A DNA stretch of 64,000 nt from Allorhodopirellula heiligendammensis (GTDB lineage Bacteria > Planctomycetota > Planctomycetia > Pirellulales > Pirellulaceae): NCBI RefSeq assembly GCF_007860105.1, contig NZ_SJPU01000002.1, positions 1,787,739 to 1,851,738 on the forward strand, in the 5' to 3' direction. How positions within the stretch are numbered: the stretch's first letter is position 1; each line of letters opens with the position of its first letter. Below the pieces are notes generated by a model. The model was not told where the DNA came from. It did no database searches and saw only the letters and a list, made by a program, of their open reading frames with translations. This document shows positions 37,460 through 46,922 of the stretch, piece by piece. Both the position numbers and the translations under genes were made by a program.

Positions 37460-38248
37460 ATGCGTTACATCGCCAGTTTTCGCAAACAAATGTTCACTCC
37501 ATTGGTTGCTACGGTAGCTGCTGTCGCCTCTCCTTCGGCTGTGCTCGCTGAGGATACGCCGGGATACTACACCAACCCGGACACCGGAATTGTCTACCGC
37601 CAGGTAATACGTACGATCGAGCGGCCAGTCGTCGAAACAAAAATGATGGAGCAGCAGCACACCGTCTACCAGCCCAAGACGGTGGTCGAAACCCGACCAG
37701 CGACACGCCGGACCTATACGCCTGTTACCGAGTCACGCTGGCTACCCCGTGTCGAAGGCCGCTGGAACCCGTTTCGGCAGCCCACCGTTGCGTACCAGCA
37801 TGTGCCCGAAATCCGTTGGCAGGCTCGCGATGAGGTCGTCTCGGAAACCACGACCCAGGTGCAGTGGGAAGCTGTCACGCAGACAATCCAGGTTCCCCAG
37901 CGTTTGACCCGGATGACGCGGGAGCAAAAGGTTGATTTCGAGCCGGTGGGCCGAGTTCCTGCTTCGTCGGCCAGCAGCCTCGCCAGTAACGTCTCACCGG
38001 AGGTTGCCGCCAAGCTGCAGCCACTCGCCAGCAAACTGCAGCCGCTCGGTAGCAACGTCCAATACCAGCCTCTCAATGGCGGCGTCAGCCCTGCTAGCAG
38101 CCTGGCTGCCCAAGGAAGCCGCTCAACACTGCAGACGGGCTTGCGAGCAACCGAACTGATGCCGCAGTCACCTCCATTGAACCATCCGGCCGGCATGACC
38201 AATACCAGCAATGTCGCGGGATTAGTGCCGCCGAGTATTTGGCGGTAG
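37460..38248 (+). CDS. secreted protein with degenerate repeats
   Basis: 262 residues from the ATG at 37460; the longer frame from 37346 lacks signal features, while the chosen start gives a signal peptide (MRYIASFRKQMFTPLVATVA, cleavage near VLAED). The mature N-terminal half is a series of Val/Glu/Thr/Arg/Pro-rich short repeats of the type V-x-E-x-R (VIRTIERPVVETKMMEQQHT; VVETRPATRRTYTPVTESRW; QVPQRLTRMTREQ). The C-terminal half is Ser/Leu-rich with KLQPLASKLQPLGSN repeated. Secreted proteins of this look are, from memory, common in Rhodopirellula; function unknown. Confidence 0.7.
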   Translation: MRYIASFRKQMFTPLVATVAAVASPSAVLAEDTPGYYTNPDTGIVYRQVIRTIERPVVETKMMEQQHTVYQPKTVVETRPATRRTYTPVTESRWLPRVEGRWNPFRQPTVAYQHVPEIRWQARDEVVSETTTQVQWEAVTQTIQVPQRLTRMTREQKVDFEPVGRVPASSASSLASNVSPEVAAKLQPLASKLQPLGSNVQYQPLNGGVSPASSLAAQGSRSTLQTGLRATELMPQSPPLNHPAGMTNTSNVAGLVPPSIWR

Positions 38249-38533
38249 GGACCGTGCCGTGCTCGCGCAGCGTTCTCTGGCCAGCATGGACCTCACGCTG
38301 GCAGCATCGTGGGGGGCCAGGCTGGGGCTAAGCCGTGGCCTCCCGGGAGGTTTTCGGAGTCAGTCGTGAGGACAGGAAAGCCCACTTTTATTCATGTACC
38401 CATGAACAATGCTGGTTAGAGAAGATAGACTGGGGGGCAATCCGAACAGGGGTTTGCACCGCTCCGGTCATCGGTCCGTCCCGTTTCGGATTAGAAATCG
38501 TCGAAAACTCCTACCTGCACTAGGTTGAAATTG

Positions 38534-41500
38534 GTGGACCTTCAAAAGTACTTTAGCGGCGACATGCCGCCGCGTGACCATTTCGTGTCGATTCTGCGGC
38601 ACTGGGAACAGGCTCGATCGGATAACACGGCATTTTCGTTCACCGACGGCGACGGCAGTGAAGAGTCGCTGACCTATGCGCAGTTATGGGAGCAGGTCCG
38701 CGGATTGGCGGGATATCTGCAGGGCCGATGTGGCATTCGCCCAGGGGACCGAGTGTTGCTGCTCTATCCACCGAGCCTTGATTTTGTGGTCGCGCTGTTT
38801 GCGGTGTTCGCTACCGGTGCTATAGCCGTTCCGGCCTTCCCGCCGAGGCGGAATCGCAAGGCATCGCGGATTCGCTCGATCGTCTTGGACGCCGACGCAC
38901 GATGGGCTCTTTCGACGGGAGCGGTGATCGAGCAACTCTCCGGACCCGAGTTGCACGAGGACTTAGTCGGTGTGCAATTACTCGGCACCGATTTGCCCGA
39001 GCATCGCGATGGCTCGTATTGGCGTTGTCCGCGACTTCGCAACGACGCACTGGGAGTGTTGCAGTATACCTCCGGATCGACAGGTTCGCCGAAAGGAGTG
39101 ATGTTGACTCAGGCGAACTTAATCGCCAACAGCGAATTGATCCTCCACGCTTTCCAGCCCTCGAAATCCATCATTGGCGCTTCATGGTTGCCGACCTATC
39201 ACGACATGGGATTGATTGGCGGGGTCGTAATGCCGATGTTCATGGGCTGTCCCAACGTCTTGATGAGCCCAATGGCATTTCTTCAGCGTCCTGCTCGCTG
39301 GTTGCAGGTCGTCTCTAAGTACAACGTCACCGTTAGTGGTGGGCCCAATTTTGCCTATCAACTCTGTGTTGACAAGATTGATGATGCGGAAGTCTCTGGC
39401 CTTGATCTTTCGTCTTGGGAGATTGCCTTCAATGGTGCTGAGCCTATTCGCGCCTCCACCCTGGATGCGTTCTCGCAGCGGTTCGGAAAAATTGGGTTCC
39501 GTGCAACCTCGCACCTGCCGTGCTATGGCATGGCCGAAACGACGCTGATTGTTACTGGCGGCCCCCAGGACAACGGGGCGGACCAGACCCGGCCAGTGCT
39601 GCAGTACTTTGATGGTCCGGCGCTGGACAAGAAAACCGTTCGGCCCGCTTCCCAGAGTGACTCCGCTCGTCAACTCGTTGGCTGCGGTCGTATTCTTCCG
39701 GGGGAGCGGATTGAGATCGTTGATCCGGATACCTGCGGCATCTTGTCAGCGGGTTCGATTGGTGAGATTTGGGTGCAGAGTCCTTCCGTCGGCCGTGGCT
39801 ATTGGCAGCGACGTGAGGAGTCCGCCAAAACTTTCGCAGCGATGACCGATGACGACCAAGGCCCGTTTCTGCGAACGGGTGATCTCGGCTTTCTGCACGA
39901 GGGCCAGCTTTACATTTCCGGTCGGCTCAAAGACATGATCATTGTGCGGGGCGTCAATCGCTATCCGCAAGACATCGAGGCCACCGTGGAGCGGGCCAGT
40001 GAAGTTGTTCAAGCCGGCTCGGTAGCGGCCTTCGCAATGACCGATAGTGATCGGGAACAACTCGTCATCGTGGCTGAAACGATTCGGCGCCGCGATCTGG
40101 ATTGGGATGAGCACCTGCAGGCAATTCGCCGGGCGGTTACCGAAGAGCACGACCTGCCGCCCGATGCGGTTTATCTCGTTCGCAATAGCAGCGTTCCCAA
40201 GACGAGCAGTGGCAAAATCCAGCGTCACGCGTGTTTGCACGCCGTCCGCGATAATGACCTGAAGGTAGTCGCGCAGTGGGTGCGAGGTGAGGAAGCTTCG
40301 CAGCATTCCTCCGCCACACGCGGTGAAACGATGATGAAGGCGGCCGCAGGCAGCAGCGGACTGAACGCTCCTGCCGATCCGATCATCATCGATGCGATCG
40401 AAATCCATGTTCGTCGAATTGCCGGTGAGCGAGCCGGACAGATGTCGACCGATACCAACATCGTTTTGGATCTCGGTTTGGACAGCCTCGAACGGCTCGA
40501 GATCGCGCGTAATCTCGAACGCACCTTCGGCGGTCGATTTCCCGAGCAGGTGCTCGACGAGATCGAAACGATCGGCCAGATCGCTGCAGCGGTCGAGCGA
40601 TATCTGCCCTCGGGGGCCCGCCGCCGCGCCGAGTCGTTCTTGCGCGATCCCAACGCTCAGCTGGGGTTGAGCGATGATCAGGTCGACGGCACCGACCTGC
40701 GGGCGGCCGTGGGGGAAGCATCCGGGGATGGATCCGCGACCCGCTCGATTCGCAATGTGACCGTGGACCCTGAAGACGATGTGACGCAGTTCACGGAGTA
40801 TCGTCGACTCAAAGCGACCATGCGGCAGATGCAGTTGACCGGTTGTCCGAACCCTTTCTTCACCGTCCATGACGGCATTGTCGGCGATACCACGACCATC
40901 GACGGCGAGAGCTACATCAGCTTTGCCAGCTACAACTATCTCGGCTTGAGCGGCCACCCGGAAGTCTCTGCCGCCGCATCGGACGCGATCGCCCGTTACG
41001 GAACGAGTGTCTCGGCGAGCCGCTTAGTCAGCGGAGAGAAGCCGATCCACGGTGAACTCGAACGAAAAATCGCGGACTGGGTGGGGGTCGATGCCGCCAT
41101 CACCATGGTCGGCGGCCATGCCACGAACGAGACAACAATCGGCCATCTCGTGGGGCCGGAAGACCTGATCCTGCACGATGCTTTATCGCATAACAGCATC
41201 GTGCAAGGCGCGCTGCTTTCGGGCGCCAAACGACGTCCGTTTCCTCACAATGACTACGCCGCCCTCGATCGAATGCTGACGGCCTTGCGATCTCATTACC
41301 GCCGCACGTTGGTAGTGATCGAAGGTGTCTATAGCATGGATGGCGATTTTTCAGATGTTCCCAAATTCGTCGAAGTCAAGAAACGCCATCGCTGCATGCT
41401 GATGGTCGATGAGGCTCATAGTTTCGGTACGATGGGTAAGACTGGCCATGGTATTGCCGAGCATTTTGGGCTGGATCCTCGACAAATCGACATTTGGATG

Positions 41501-42004
41501 GGCACGCTGAGTAAGTCTGCGTCCTCGTGCGGTGGATACATCGCGGGCTCGCAAGCTCTCGTCGAGCTGCTTCGCTACACGGCTCCAGGTTTTGTGTTTA
41601 GTGTCGGGATGCCACCGGGCCAAGTCGCTGCCGCGATCGCGTCGCTGGAGGTTCTCGAGCGTGAGCCGCAGCGGGTCGAGCAATTGCGCCACAACAGTCG
41701 CTTATTCTTGTCGCTGTGCCAGACGGCGGGGCTCGATACTGGTGACAGCGGCGGGACGCCCGTGGTCCCCGTCATCACCGGGAATTCGCTCGTCGCGCTG
41801 CGGCTGAGTAATCGGCTCAAGAAAGACGCCATCAACGTGCAGCCCATCCTCTACCCAGCCGTAGACGAGTCTGCGGCCCGCTTGCGGTTCTTCATCACGA
41901 GTGCGCACACCGAGGAACAGATCCGGTTCACCGTCGACCGTACGCAGCATCACTTGCAGGAACTTCAAGAATCCCCACCGGCAACCTTGGCGGAAACAGG
42001 TTAG
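38534..42004 (+). CDS. fatty-acyl-AMP ligase–ACP–alpha-oxoamine synthase fusion
   Basis: About 1156 residues from GTG 38534, which has TAGG nine bases upstream; TTG 38525 is an alternative. Three domains: (1) fatty-acyl-AMP ligase, residues about 1–590, with P-loop YTSGSTGSPKGVMLTQANL and core motif LFTGD-like FLRTGDLGFLHEGQLYISGR; (2) an acyl carrier domain at about 625–700 with phosphopantetheine serine S651 in DLGLDSLERLEIARNLE; (3) a PLP-dependent alpha-oxoamine synthase (KAPA synthase/serine palmitoyltransferase type) at about 760–1140, with DEAHSFGTMGKTGHG and the lysine K994 in GTLSKSASSCGGYIAGS. This would activate a fatty acid, load it and condense it with an amino acid. mobA follows after two bases. 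Confidence 0.88.
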   Translation: MDLQKYFSGDMPPRDHFVSILRHWEQARSDNTAFSFTDGDGSEESLTYAQLWEQVRGLAGYLQGRCGIRPGDRVLLLYPPSLDFVVALFAVFATGAIAVPAFPPRRNRKASRIRSIVLDADARWALSTGAVIEQLSGPELHEDLVGVQLLGTDLPEHRDGSYWRCPRLRNDALGVLQYTSGSTGSPKGVMLTQANLIANSELILHAFQPSKSIIGASWLPTYHDMGLIGGVVMPMFMGCPNVLMSPMAFLQRPARWLQVVSKYNVTVSGGPNFAYQLCVDKIDDAEVSGLDLSSWEIAFNGAEPIRASTLDAFSQRFGKIGFRATSHLPCYGMAETTLIVTGGPQDNGADQTRPVLQYFDGPALDKKTVRPASQSDSARQLVGCGRILPGERIEIVDPDTCGILSAGSIGEIWVQSPSVGRGYWQRREESAKTFAAMTDDDQGPFLRTGDLGFLHEGQLYISGRLKDMIIVRGVNRYPQDIEATVERASEVVQAGSVAAFAMTDSDREQLVIVAETIRRRDLDWDEHLQAIRRAVTEEHDLPPDAVYLVRNSSVPKTSSGKIQRHACLHAVRDNDLKVVAQWVRGEEASQHSSATRGETMMKAAAGSSGLNAPADPIIIDAIEIHVRRIAGERAGQMSTDTNIVLDLGLDSLERLEIARNLERTFGGRFPEQVLDEIETIGQIAAAVERYLPSGARRRAESFLRDPNAQLGLSDDQVDGTDLRAAVGEASGDGSATRSIRNVTVDPEDDVTQFTEYRRLKATMRQMQLTGCPNPFFTVHDGIVGDTTTIDGESYISFASYNYLGLSGHPEVSAAASDAIARYGTSVSASRLVSGEKPIHGELERKIADWVGVDAAITMVGGHATNETTIGHLVGPEDLILHDALSHNSIVQGALLSGAKRRPFPHNDYAALDRMLTALRSHYRRTLVVIEGVYSMDGDFSDVPKFVEVKKRHRCMLMVDEAHSFGTMGKTGHGIAEHFGLDPRQIDIWMGTLSKSASSCGGYIAGSQALVELLRYTAPGFVFSVGMPPGQVAAAIASLEVLEREPQRVEQLRHNSRLFLSLCQTAGLDTGDSGGTPVVPVITGNSLVALRLSNRLKKDAINVQPILYPAVDESAARLRFFITSAHTEEQIRFTVDRTQHHLQELQESPPATLAETG

Positions 42005-42006
42005 GC

Positions 42007-42699
42007 ATGCCTCGCACTCTCCTCCTCGGCGCCGTGCTCGCCGGTGGACGTTCGATCCGGATGGGGCGTTGTAAAGCAGAACTTCCGCATGAATCTGGCG
42101 GTACGTTTCTCGATCACGCCCTCGAGCAGCTTGCCGCCTGCTGCGATCATGTTGCGTGTTCTTTAGCCGCCGATGCGGCGGAGCCCACCCGGGGCAGCGT
42201 TAGCAGTACCGGCGGGAACATCGCTGATCGCTCCACAATCAGAACAAGGGATGGCGAATCATTTCAAGACATAGGTTGTTCCGCCAATCCATTGCCACCC
42301 GGCGTGGTTGTGATAGTTGATGAGGTACCGGATCGTGGGCCTGTCGAAGGCGTGTGTGGCGCCGTCGAGTTGGCGAACTCACTCGGTTGCGCCGGAGTTT
42401 TGGTGACCGCAGTTGACATGCCCGCTCTCAACGCTACGCATCTCCAACACCTGATCTCGGTATTCAGCGATGCACCCGACCGTGTTGTCGTCGCGATCTC
42501 CGACGATGTTGCGGTGAAGAAACGCATCCAGCCGCTCGTAGCGATCTACCCGGTTGCGCTGCAGGGTGACCTGCAGGCACTCGCAGGATCAGCGCATCGC
42601 AGTCTGTATCGCTTTCTAGAGGGTGTGGACTGCTGCTTTGTCGAACTTCCCGCCGGTGTGCTGCACAATGTTAATTCACCACACGACCTACGCGTATGA
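42007..42699 (+). CDS. mobA: molybdenum cofactor guanylyltransferase (MobA-like)
   Basis: 230 residues. The nucleotidyltransferase signature LAGGRSIRMGRCKAEL matches MobA 'LAGGxSxRMGxDKxxL', with a Cys where Asp is common. Further motifs are VVDEVPDRGPVEGVCGAVELA (given here shortened: PDRGPVEGV), VDMPALNATHLQHL and the C-terminal HNVNSPHDL. The segment between about residues 57 and 90 (SSTGGNIADRSTIRTRDGES) is longer than usual and polar. MobA transfers GMP to molybdopterin to make the guanine dinucleotide cofactor. It starts two bases after the FAAL fusion and overlaps moeA by four. Confidence 0.82.
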   Translation: MPRTLLLGAVLAGGRSIRMGRCKAELPHESGGTFLDHALEQLAACCDHVACSLAADAAEPTRGSVSSTGGNIADRSTIRTRDGESFQDIGCSANPLPPGVVVIVDEVPDRGPVEGVCGAVELANSLGCAGVLVTAVDMPALNATHLQHLISVFSDAPDRVVVAISDDVAVKKRIQPLVAIYPVALQGDLQALAGSAHRSLYRFLEGVDCCFVELPAGVLHNVNSPHDLRV

Positions 42700-43970
42700 C
42701 TCCCTACCGATTCGATTGCCTCGACGATGCCATCGCCGCGCTCGCTGAACCCCTCATGCCGGTCGAGGTTGAGTCTCAATGTCGTGAATGTGTTGGCCGG
42801 GTGTTGGCCGAACCGATTCAGGCCGACCGCGATCACCCCGCCGCTGATGTGTCGGCCATGGACGGATATGCGGTGGCTCATCGAGACGGCGGCACGCTCA
42901 GCGATCTTTTTCGTACCGACGAGATACCGGTTACCGCGGAGAGTGTTCCAGGATCACCGCCACCCACGTTTTCGGCTGACGGTGTGATTCGCATTTTCAC
43001 CGGCGGCATCGTTCCATCGGGCTGCGACCGTGTGATCCAGCGAGAACACACGATTGAAAAATCGCCCATGCCATCTCTGCCGCTCGGAGCGATTCAGTGG
43101 CGAGCGGAGGCCAGCGGCAGTACGGAGGGTGCGAATATTCGGCGGCAAGGCGAGAACTTGACGGTGGGGGCGCAAGCTCTAGCCGCAGGGATTGTGATTG
43201 ATTCACCGCAAGCCGCTGCGATGGCGAGTTTTGGTGTCACGATGACTTCGGTGCACCGTCGGGTCCGCGTTGCCATTATTACCACCGGCGATGAACTCAG
43301 TGGCGGGCCCCATGTGGAAGCGGAGGTGCCGAGCGGACCGCTGCCAGCGTGGAAAATCCGCAATAGCAACGCGCCCGCCCTCGCCGCGCTGCTGGCAAGG
43401 CGCCGCTATCTTGATCAGCCGACTTTGCTGCATGCCGGCGACGATCCCGCTCAACTGCGGCAAACGCTCGCGCACGCGATCCGCGGCCATGACATGGTTT
43501 TGTTGACCGGCGGCGTGTCGATGGGCGACCACGACTACGTCCCCGAAGTCGTCCGTCAGCTCGGTGCGGAGACGGTTTTTCATAAATTGCCCCTGCGACC
43601 GGGCAAACCCATTCTCGGCGCCATCCACGCTGAGTCTCCCGGGGATGTCGCGACGCCCATCATTGGGCTGCCAGGCAATCCAGTCAGTGCGACGATGGGG
43701 GCCGTTCGATTTGCGTTGCCGCTCATCGACAAACTCGCCGGTCTGACACGTTGGCAATGCGCGCCCCCCAGCGTCGAACTCGACGACGTGGGGCAGAAAA
43801 CGCTCCCCTTGATCTGGCTTCGCGCCGTTCGCATGACTCGACCGGGCCGAGCCGAATTAGTGATTGGAAAAGGGTCAGGAGACCTCGTTTCGCTAGCGGC
43901 CAGTGACGGATTTATCGAAATGCCGCCGGGCGCGAACCATTCTGGGCCCTGGCCCTTTTTCGGCTGGTAG
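42696..43970 (+). CDS. moeA: molybdopterin molybdenumtransferase (MoeA)
   Basis: 424 residues. The conserved MoeA motifs are in order: VSAMDGYAVAH (domain I), TGGIVPSGCDRVIQREH, IRRQGENLTVGAQAL, VAIITTGDELSGGPHVEAEV, LTGGVSMGDHDYVPEVVRQL and LPLRPGKPILGAI with GLPGNPVSATMGAVRFALPL. The domain III MPT-binding GGVSMGD and the PGNPVS loop are intact, so the enzyme should insert molybdate into adenylylated molybdopterin. It starts inside the mobA stop codon. The end is 207 bases before the chosen yidC start. Confidence 0.92.
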   Translation: MTPYRFDCLDDAIAALAEPLMPVEVESQCRECVGRVLAEPIQADRDHPAADVSAMDGYAVAHRDGGTLSDLFRTDEIPVTAESVPGSPPPTFSADGVIRIFTGGIVPSGCDRVIQREHTIEKSPMPSLPLGAIQWRAEASGSTEGANIRRQGENLTVGAQALAAGIVIDSPQAAAMASFGVTMTSVHRRVRVAIITTGDELSGGPHVEAEVPSGPLPAWKIRNSNAPALAALLARRRYLDQPTLLHAGDDPAQLRQTLAHAIRGHDMVLLTGGVSMGDHDYVPEVVRQLGAETVFHKLPLRPGKPILGAIHAESPGDVATPIIGLPGNPVSATMGAVRFALPLIDKLAGLTRWQCAPPSVELDDVGQKTLPLIWLRAVRMTRPGRAELVIGKGSGDLVSLAASDGFIEMPPGANHSGPWPFFGW

Positions 43971-44177
43971 CCTCCAATTCGCCGATTTTAGTGGGAAAAT
44001 GCTCTCAAAAAGGGCACAGTGGGTGGTCGCTGACGGGTTGATTGGCGGCATTCTGACGTTCTTGGCTTGGTTTGGCTTTTCAAAAATCCCCCCAGCGGCA
44101 AGAATGCCGGTTTCGCCAGCACCCGATTTGGGATGTTGGACGTTTGCCCCCGCCTATCTCGATCGGCCAATAATTTC

Positions 44178-46715
44178 GTGGATCGCCGCTTTTCATCCTT
44201 CCTTCTCGCCTCGACCGCCTTCTTCCTCGTCTACATGTCGTTGCGGACCATGTTCGTGCCGCCGCCGGTCCAGCCGGTCGCCCCAGACGACACGCTCGCC
44301 GAGGTCGCCGAGTCCGAGCGCGATGCCGCTATCGAGCCGTCCAACCCCGATGCCACGACAGAGTCCGAAGGCTCCTCCGTGGCGTCTGCCGATATCGAGG
44401 ATGTCCCCGAACGCCCGGAGAATCCAGAATGGCGGACACTCGGCTCCATGGATCCGGCCAGCGGACATGTCATGCTCGTCACGCTCAATAGTCGCGGCGG
44501 TGGTATTGAACGGATTGAGCTGACGGAGCGAAAGAAAAATGGGCGATTGAAATATCGTCGGGTGGACGTTCTCAGCGGATACCTGGGTTATCTCGCGGCC
44601 GACCCCACCGCCACGGTCGAGGGGGTCGCAGTGAACGTCGTCGGTCCCGGCACGCCTGCCGCCGCCGCGGTTTCTACGACCGCTGGTGTGCCCAACGGAC
44701 TTCGTCCCGGTGACCGGATCGTCGCCGTCAATGATGACCCCATCAGTAATACGGACATGCTCAGTGGGTGGCTCAACGGCACGAAACCAGGCGACAAAGT
44801 AACTCTCGATGTGATCCGGGAAAATGACAAAGCAATCCAGTTCACTGCGGAACTGACTGAGCATCCGCTGGACTTGGTGCGGCTAGCGGACAAGGGCGGT
44901 GAAGATCAAGTCAAAGGTAATCTCACCCGTCTATCGTCGCTGTTGACGGTCAGCAAAGTTGGTCGCCGCGAGATTGCCCCCGGCAAACGGGCGCTGCCTT
45001 CCTTGGGGGACCCTGGCGATTTCATCTGGAACGTCACGCCCGAGGGTAAGCTCGATGACGCCGAACAAGGCGCCGGCCAAGGGGCTGATGCCGATGCCCA
45101 AACGGTGTCGTTTGAATTGCGATTGAGTGAACAAGAGATGCAGGATGCGGGCGGTCACGCCGTTGGGCTGCAGCGTTCGTATTCGCTACGTCCAGGTAGC
45201 TATGTGCTCGATATGGATGTGCAGATTGACAATCGCTACGACAAGTCTCAGGAGCTCGCTTATCGGCTCGAAGGCGTCAACGGGATCACGCTGGAAGGTT
45301 GGTGGTATAGCAATAAAATCAGCCCCAACTGGGGCGGTTCGGCCGCTCGCGACCTGGTCTATAATACGACTGCCGGCGGGCATGAACTCGTCTCAGGTTA
45401 CGGCTTGCTGAAACGTGCTCGCAAAGATGCAGTCGCCGATGACCAAAATCTGTTCTCACCCAATTCCGACGCTGCTGCAAAAGACCTGCAGTACATTGGC
45501 GTCGATGCCCAGTATTTCACCGTGGCTTACCTCCCGCCCGCAGACGAGGACCGCCTTACCAATTTCCGCCGTGCCATCGGCACCCTGGCTGCTGATCCGG
45601 CTGAAATCCCAAAACATCAAGAGCGCGCCGTCAACACGACGTTCTATCTCGACAGTGCGGTAGCCAGTGTTCCTCCGGGGTCAAGTTTGAAACAAAGTCT
45701 GCGTTTGTTCGCTGGCCCCAAGCAACCTGAACTCTTCGATCAATACGGATTGCAGGACTGCATTTACTACGGATGGTTCTCGTGGCCAGCCAAGCTGCTC
45801 GGCAATCTGTTGCACGTGCTTTCGGGGATTGGCAACTATGCTCTGGCCATCGTCTTGCTGACGATCATCGTTCGTGGAGCGATGTTCCCGTTGTCCCGCA
45901 AAGCGGCTGTCAACGCGCAGCGGATGCAGGAACTCGCCCCTGAATTGAAGAAGATCACCGAGCAGTACAAAGACGACATGGAAGGCCGTGTCAAAGCCCA
46001 GCGTGAATTGCAGCAGCGGGTTGGGTTCAATCCACTCTCAGGTTGCCTGCCGATGTTCTTGCAGTTGCCGATCTTCATGGGGCTGTATCGATCGCTGTCG
46101 GTGGACATCGAGTTGCGTCAGGCTGCCTTTGCATCTTGGACAACGTGGGCCTCCAATCTCGCCGCTCCTGACATGTTGTATTACTGGGGGGATTGGATGT
46201 GGGATTACCTTGCGGGTCGAGGCACGGGCTGGTTGGGGCCATACTTCAATATTTTGCCCGTTATCGTCATGGTATTGTTCCTGGCTCAGCAAAAGATGTT
46301 CATGCCGCCTGCGACGGACGAGCAAACTGCGATGACCCAGAAGATGATGAGCTACATGACCCTGATCATGGGTCTCTTCTTCTTCCGAGTGCCCGCAGGT
46401 CTGTGCATCTACTTCATCACGAGTAGCTTGTGGGGGATTGGCGAGCGGATCTTGGTCAAGAAGACGTTGCCAAAAACGCCTCACTTCGACAAAGCCGTCT
46501 TGGAAGGGAAAGTCAATCATCGCGGCGGATCCAATGCCAAAGGCGCCGCAGGTAATCGGCTGGCTGCGCCAAAGCGACCCGGGGGCCCTTCTGCAGGTGA
46601 GACGGCCGAGCCGACGTGGGCTGATCGGCTGCGGCAGCGGATGAACCCGGAAGAGCCGGCGGCGCCGCTGCCACGAGATCGCAAACGCCCCAAAACCAAC
46701 AAAAAACGCGGTTAA
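44178..46715 (+). CDS. yidC: membrane protein insertase YidC with an embedded PDZ domain
   Basis: About 845 residues. I prefer GTG 44178, which starts the typical planctomycete lead [20 protein letters not shown]; the ATG codons at 44067 and 44133 add residues that do not look coding. The N-terminal helix is followed by a polar acidic linker and then a periplasmic domain. At about residues 135–230 this contains a PDZ-like insert ([56 protein letters not shown]). The C-terminal 60-kDa inner-membrane-protein domain is complete: [60 protein letters not shown] and a basic tail. It inserts membrane proteins with or without SecYEG. Confidence 0.92.
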   Translation: MDRRFSSFLLASTAFFLVYMSLRTMFVPPPVQPVAPDDTLAEVAESERDAAIEPSNPDATTESEGSSVASADIEDVPERPENPEWRTLGSMDPASGHVMLVTLNSRGGGIERIELTERKKNGRLKYRRVDVLSGYLGYLAADPTATVEGVAVNVVGPGTPAAAAVSTTAGVPNGLRPGDRIVAVNDDPISNTDMLSGWLNGTKPGDKVTLDVIRENDKAIQFTAELTEHPLDLVRLADKGGEDQVKGNLTRLSSLLTVSKVGRREIAPGKRALPSLGDPGDFIWNVTPEGKLDDAEQGAGQGADADAQTVSFELRLSEQEMQDAGGHAVGLQRSYSLRPGSYVLDMDVQIDNRYDKSQELAYRLEGVNGITLEGWWYSNKISPNWGGSAARDLVYNTTAGGHELVSGYGLLKRARKDAVADDQNLFSPNSDAAAKDLQYIGVDAQYFTVAYLPPADEDRLTNFRRAIGTLAADPAEIPKHQERAVNTTFYLDSAVASVPPGSSLKQSLRLFAGPKQPELFDQYGLQDCIYYGWFSWPAKLLGNLLHVLSGIGNYALAIVLLTIIVRGAMFPLSRKAAVNAQRMQELAPELKKITEQYKDDMEGRVKAQRELQQRVGFNPLSGCLPMFLQLPIFMGLYRSLSVDIELRQAAFASWTTWASNLAAPDMLYYWGDWMWDYLAGRGTGWLGPYFNILPVIVMVLFLAQQKMFMPPATDEQTAMTQKMMSYMTLIMGLFFFRVPAGLCIYFITSSLWGIGERILVKKTLPKTPHFDKAVLEGKVNHRGGSNAKGAAGNRLAAPKRPGGPSAGETAEPTWADRLRQRMNPEEPAAPLPRDRKRPKTNKKRG

Positions 46716-46865
46716 TGCTCGGTCCGCGTGGGTAGGCACCGACGTGGGTTAAATCATGCTCGTGTTGCCACCGTCGCCTGATGATGGGACGACATTCACG
46801 CTAGCCAGCATCGCTCCGAGGTGGGAATTGTAGGCGGCGCACTCTGCCCGTTGACGGGCGAGACA

Positions 46866-46891
46866 AGCTCCGCCGATGGCTCGGCGGAGCT
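46866..46891. other. perfect 11-bp hairpin between convergent genes
   Basis: AGCTCCGCCGA (46866–46876), loop TGGC, TCGGCGGAGCT (46881–46891). It is GC-rich and perfectly paired, but no T-run follows on either strand. A smaller hairpin GCCCG-TTGA-CGGGC (46846–46859) lies just before. Together they sit between the convergent yidC and DinB genes and may slow or stop transcription from both sides or protect mRNA ends. Confidence 0.55.
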
Positions 46892-46922
46892 CTGATTCGC
46901 AAATTAAAATTCGGCGGGCAAA

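Noticed and set aside
38339..38354. CCTCCCGGGAGG palindrome followed by TTTT
   Set aside because: Stem with a four-base loop would be only 4 bp and the T-run is four bases, too weak for a terminator call.
38335..38523. 62-aa frame just before the FAAL fusion
   Set aside because: GTG start without SD and a Cys/Trp-rich mixed sequence; could be an untranslated leader. Kept as doubtful only because it ends directly before the large gene.
39746..40957. 403-aa open frame on the minus strand
   Set aside because: Antisense to the FAAL–ACP region, which has clear motifs on the plus strand; composition is rich in Arg/Asp/Gly as expected for a shadow.
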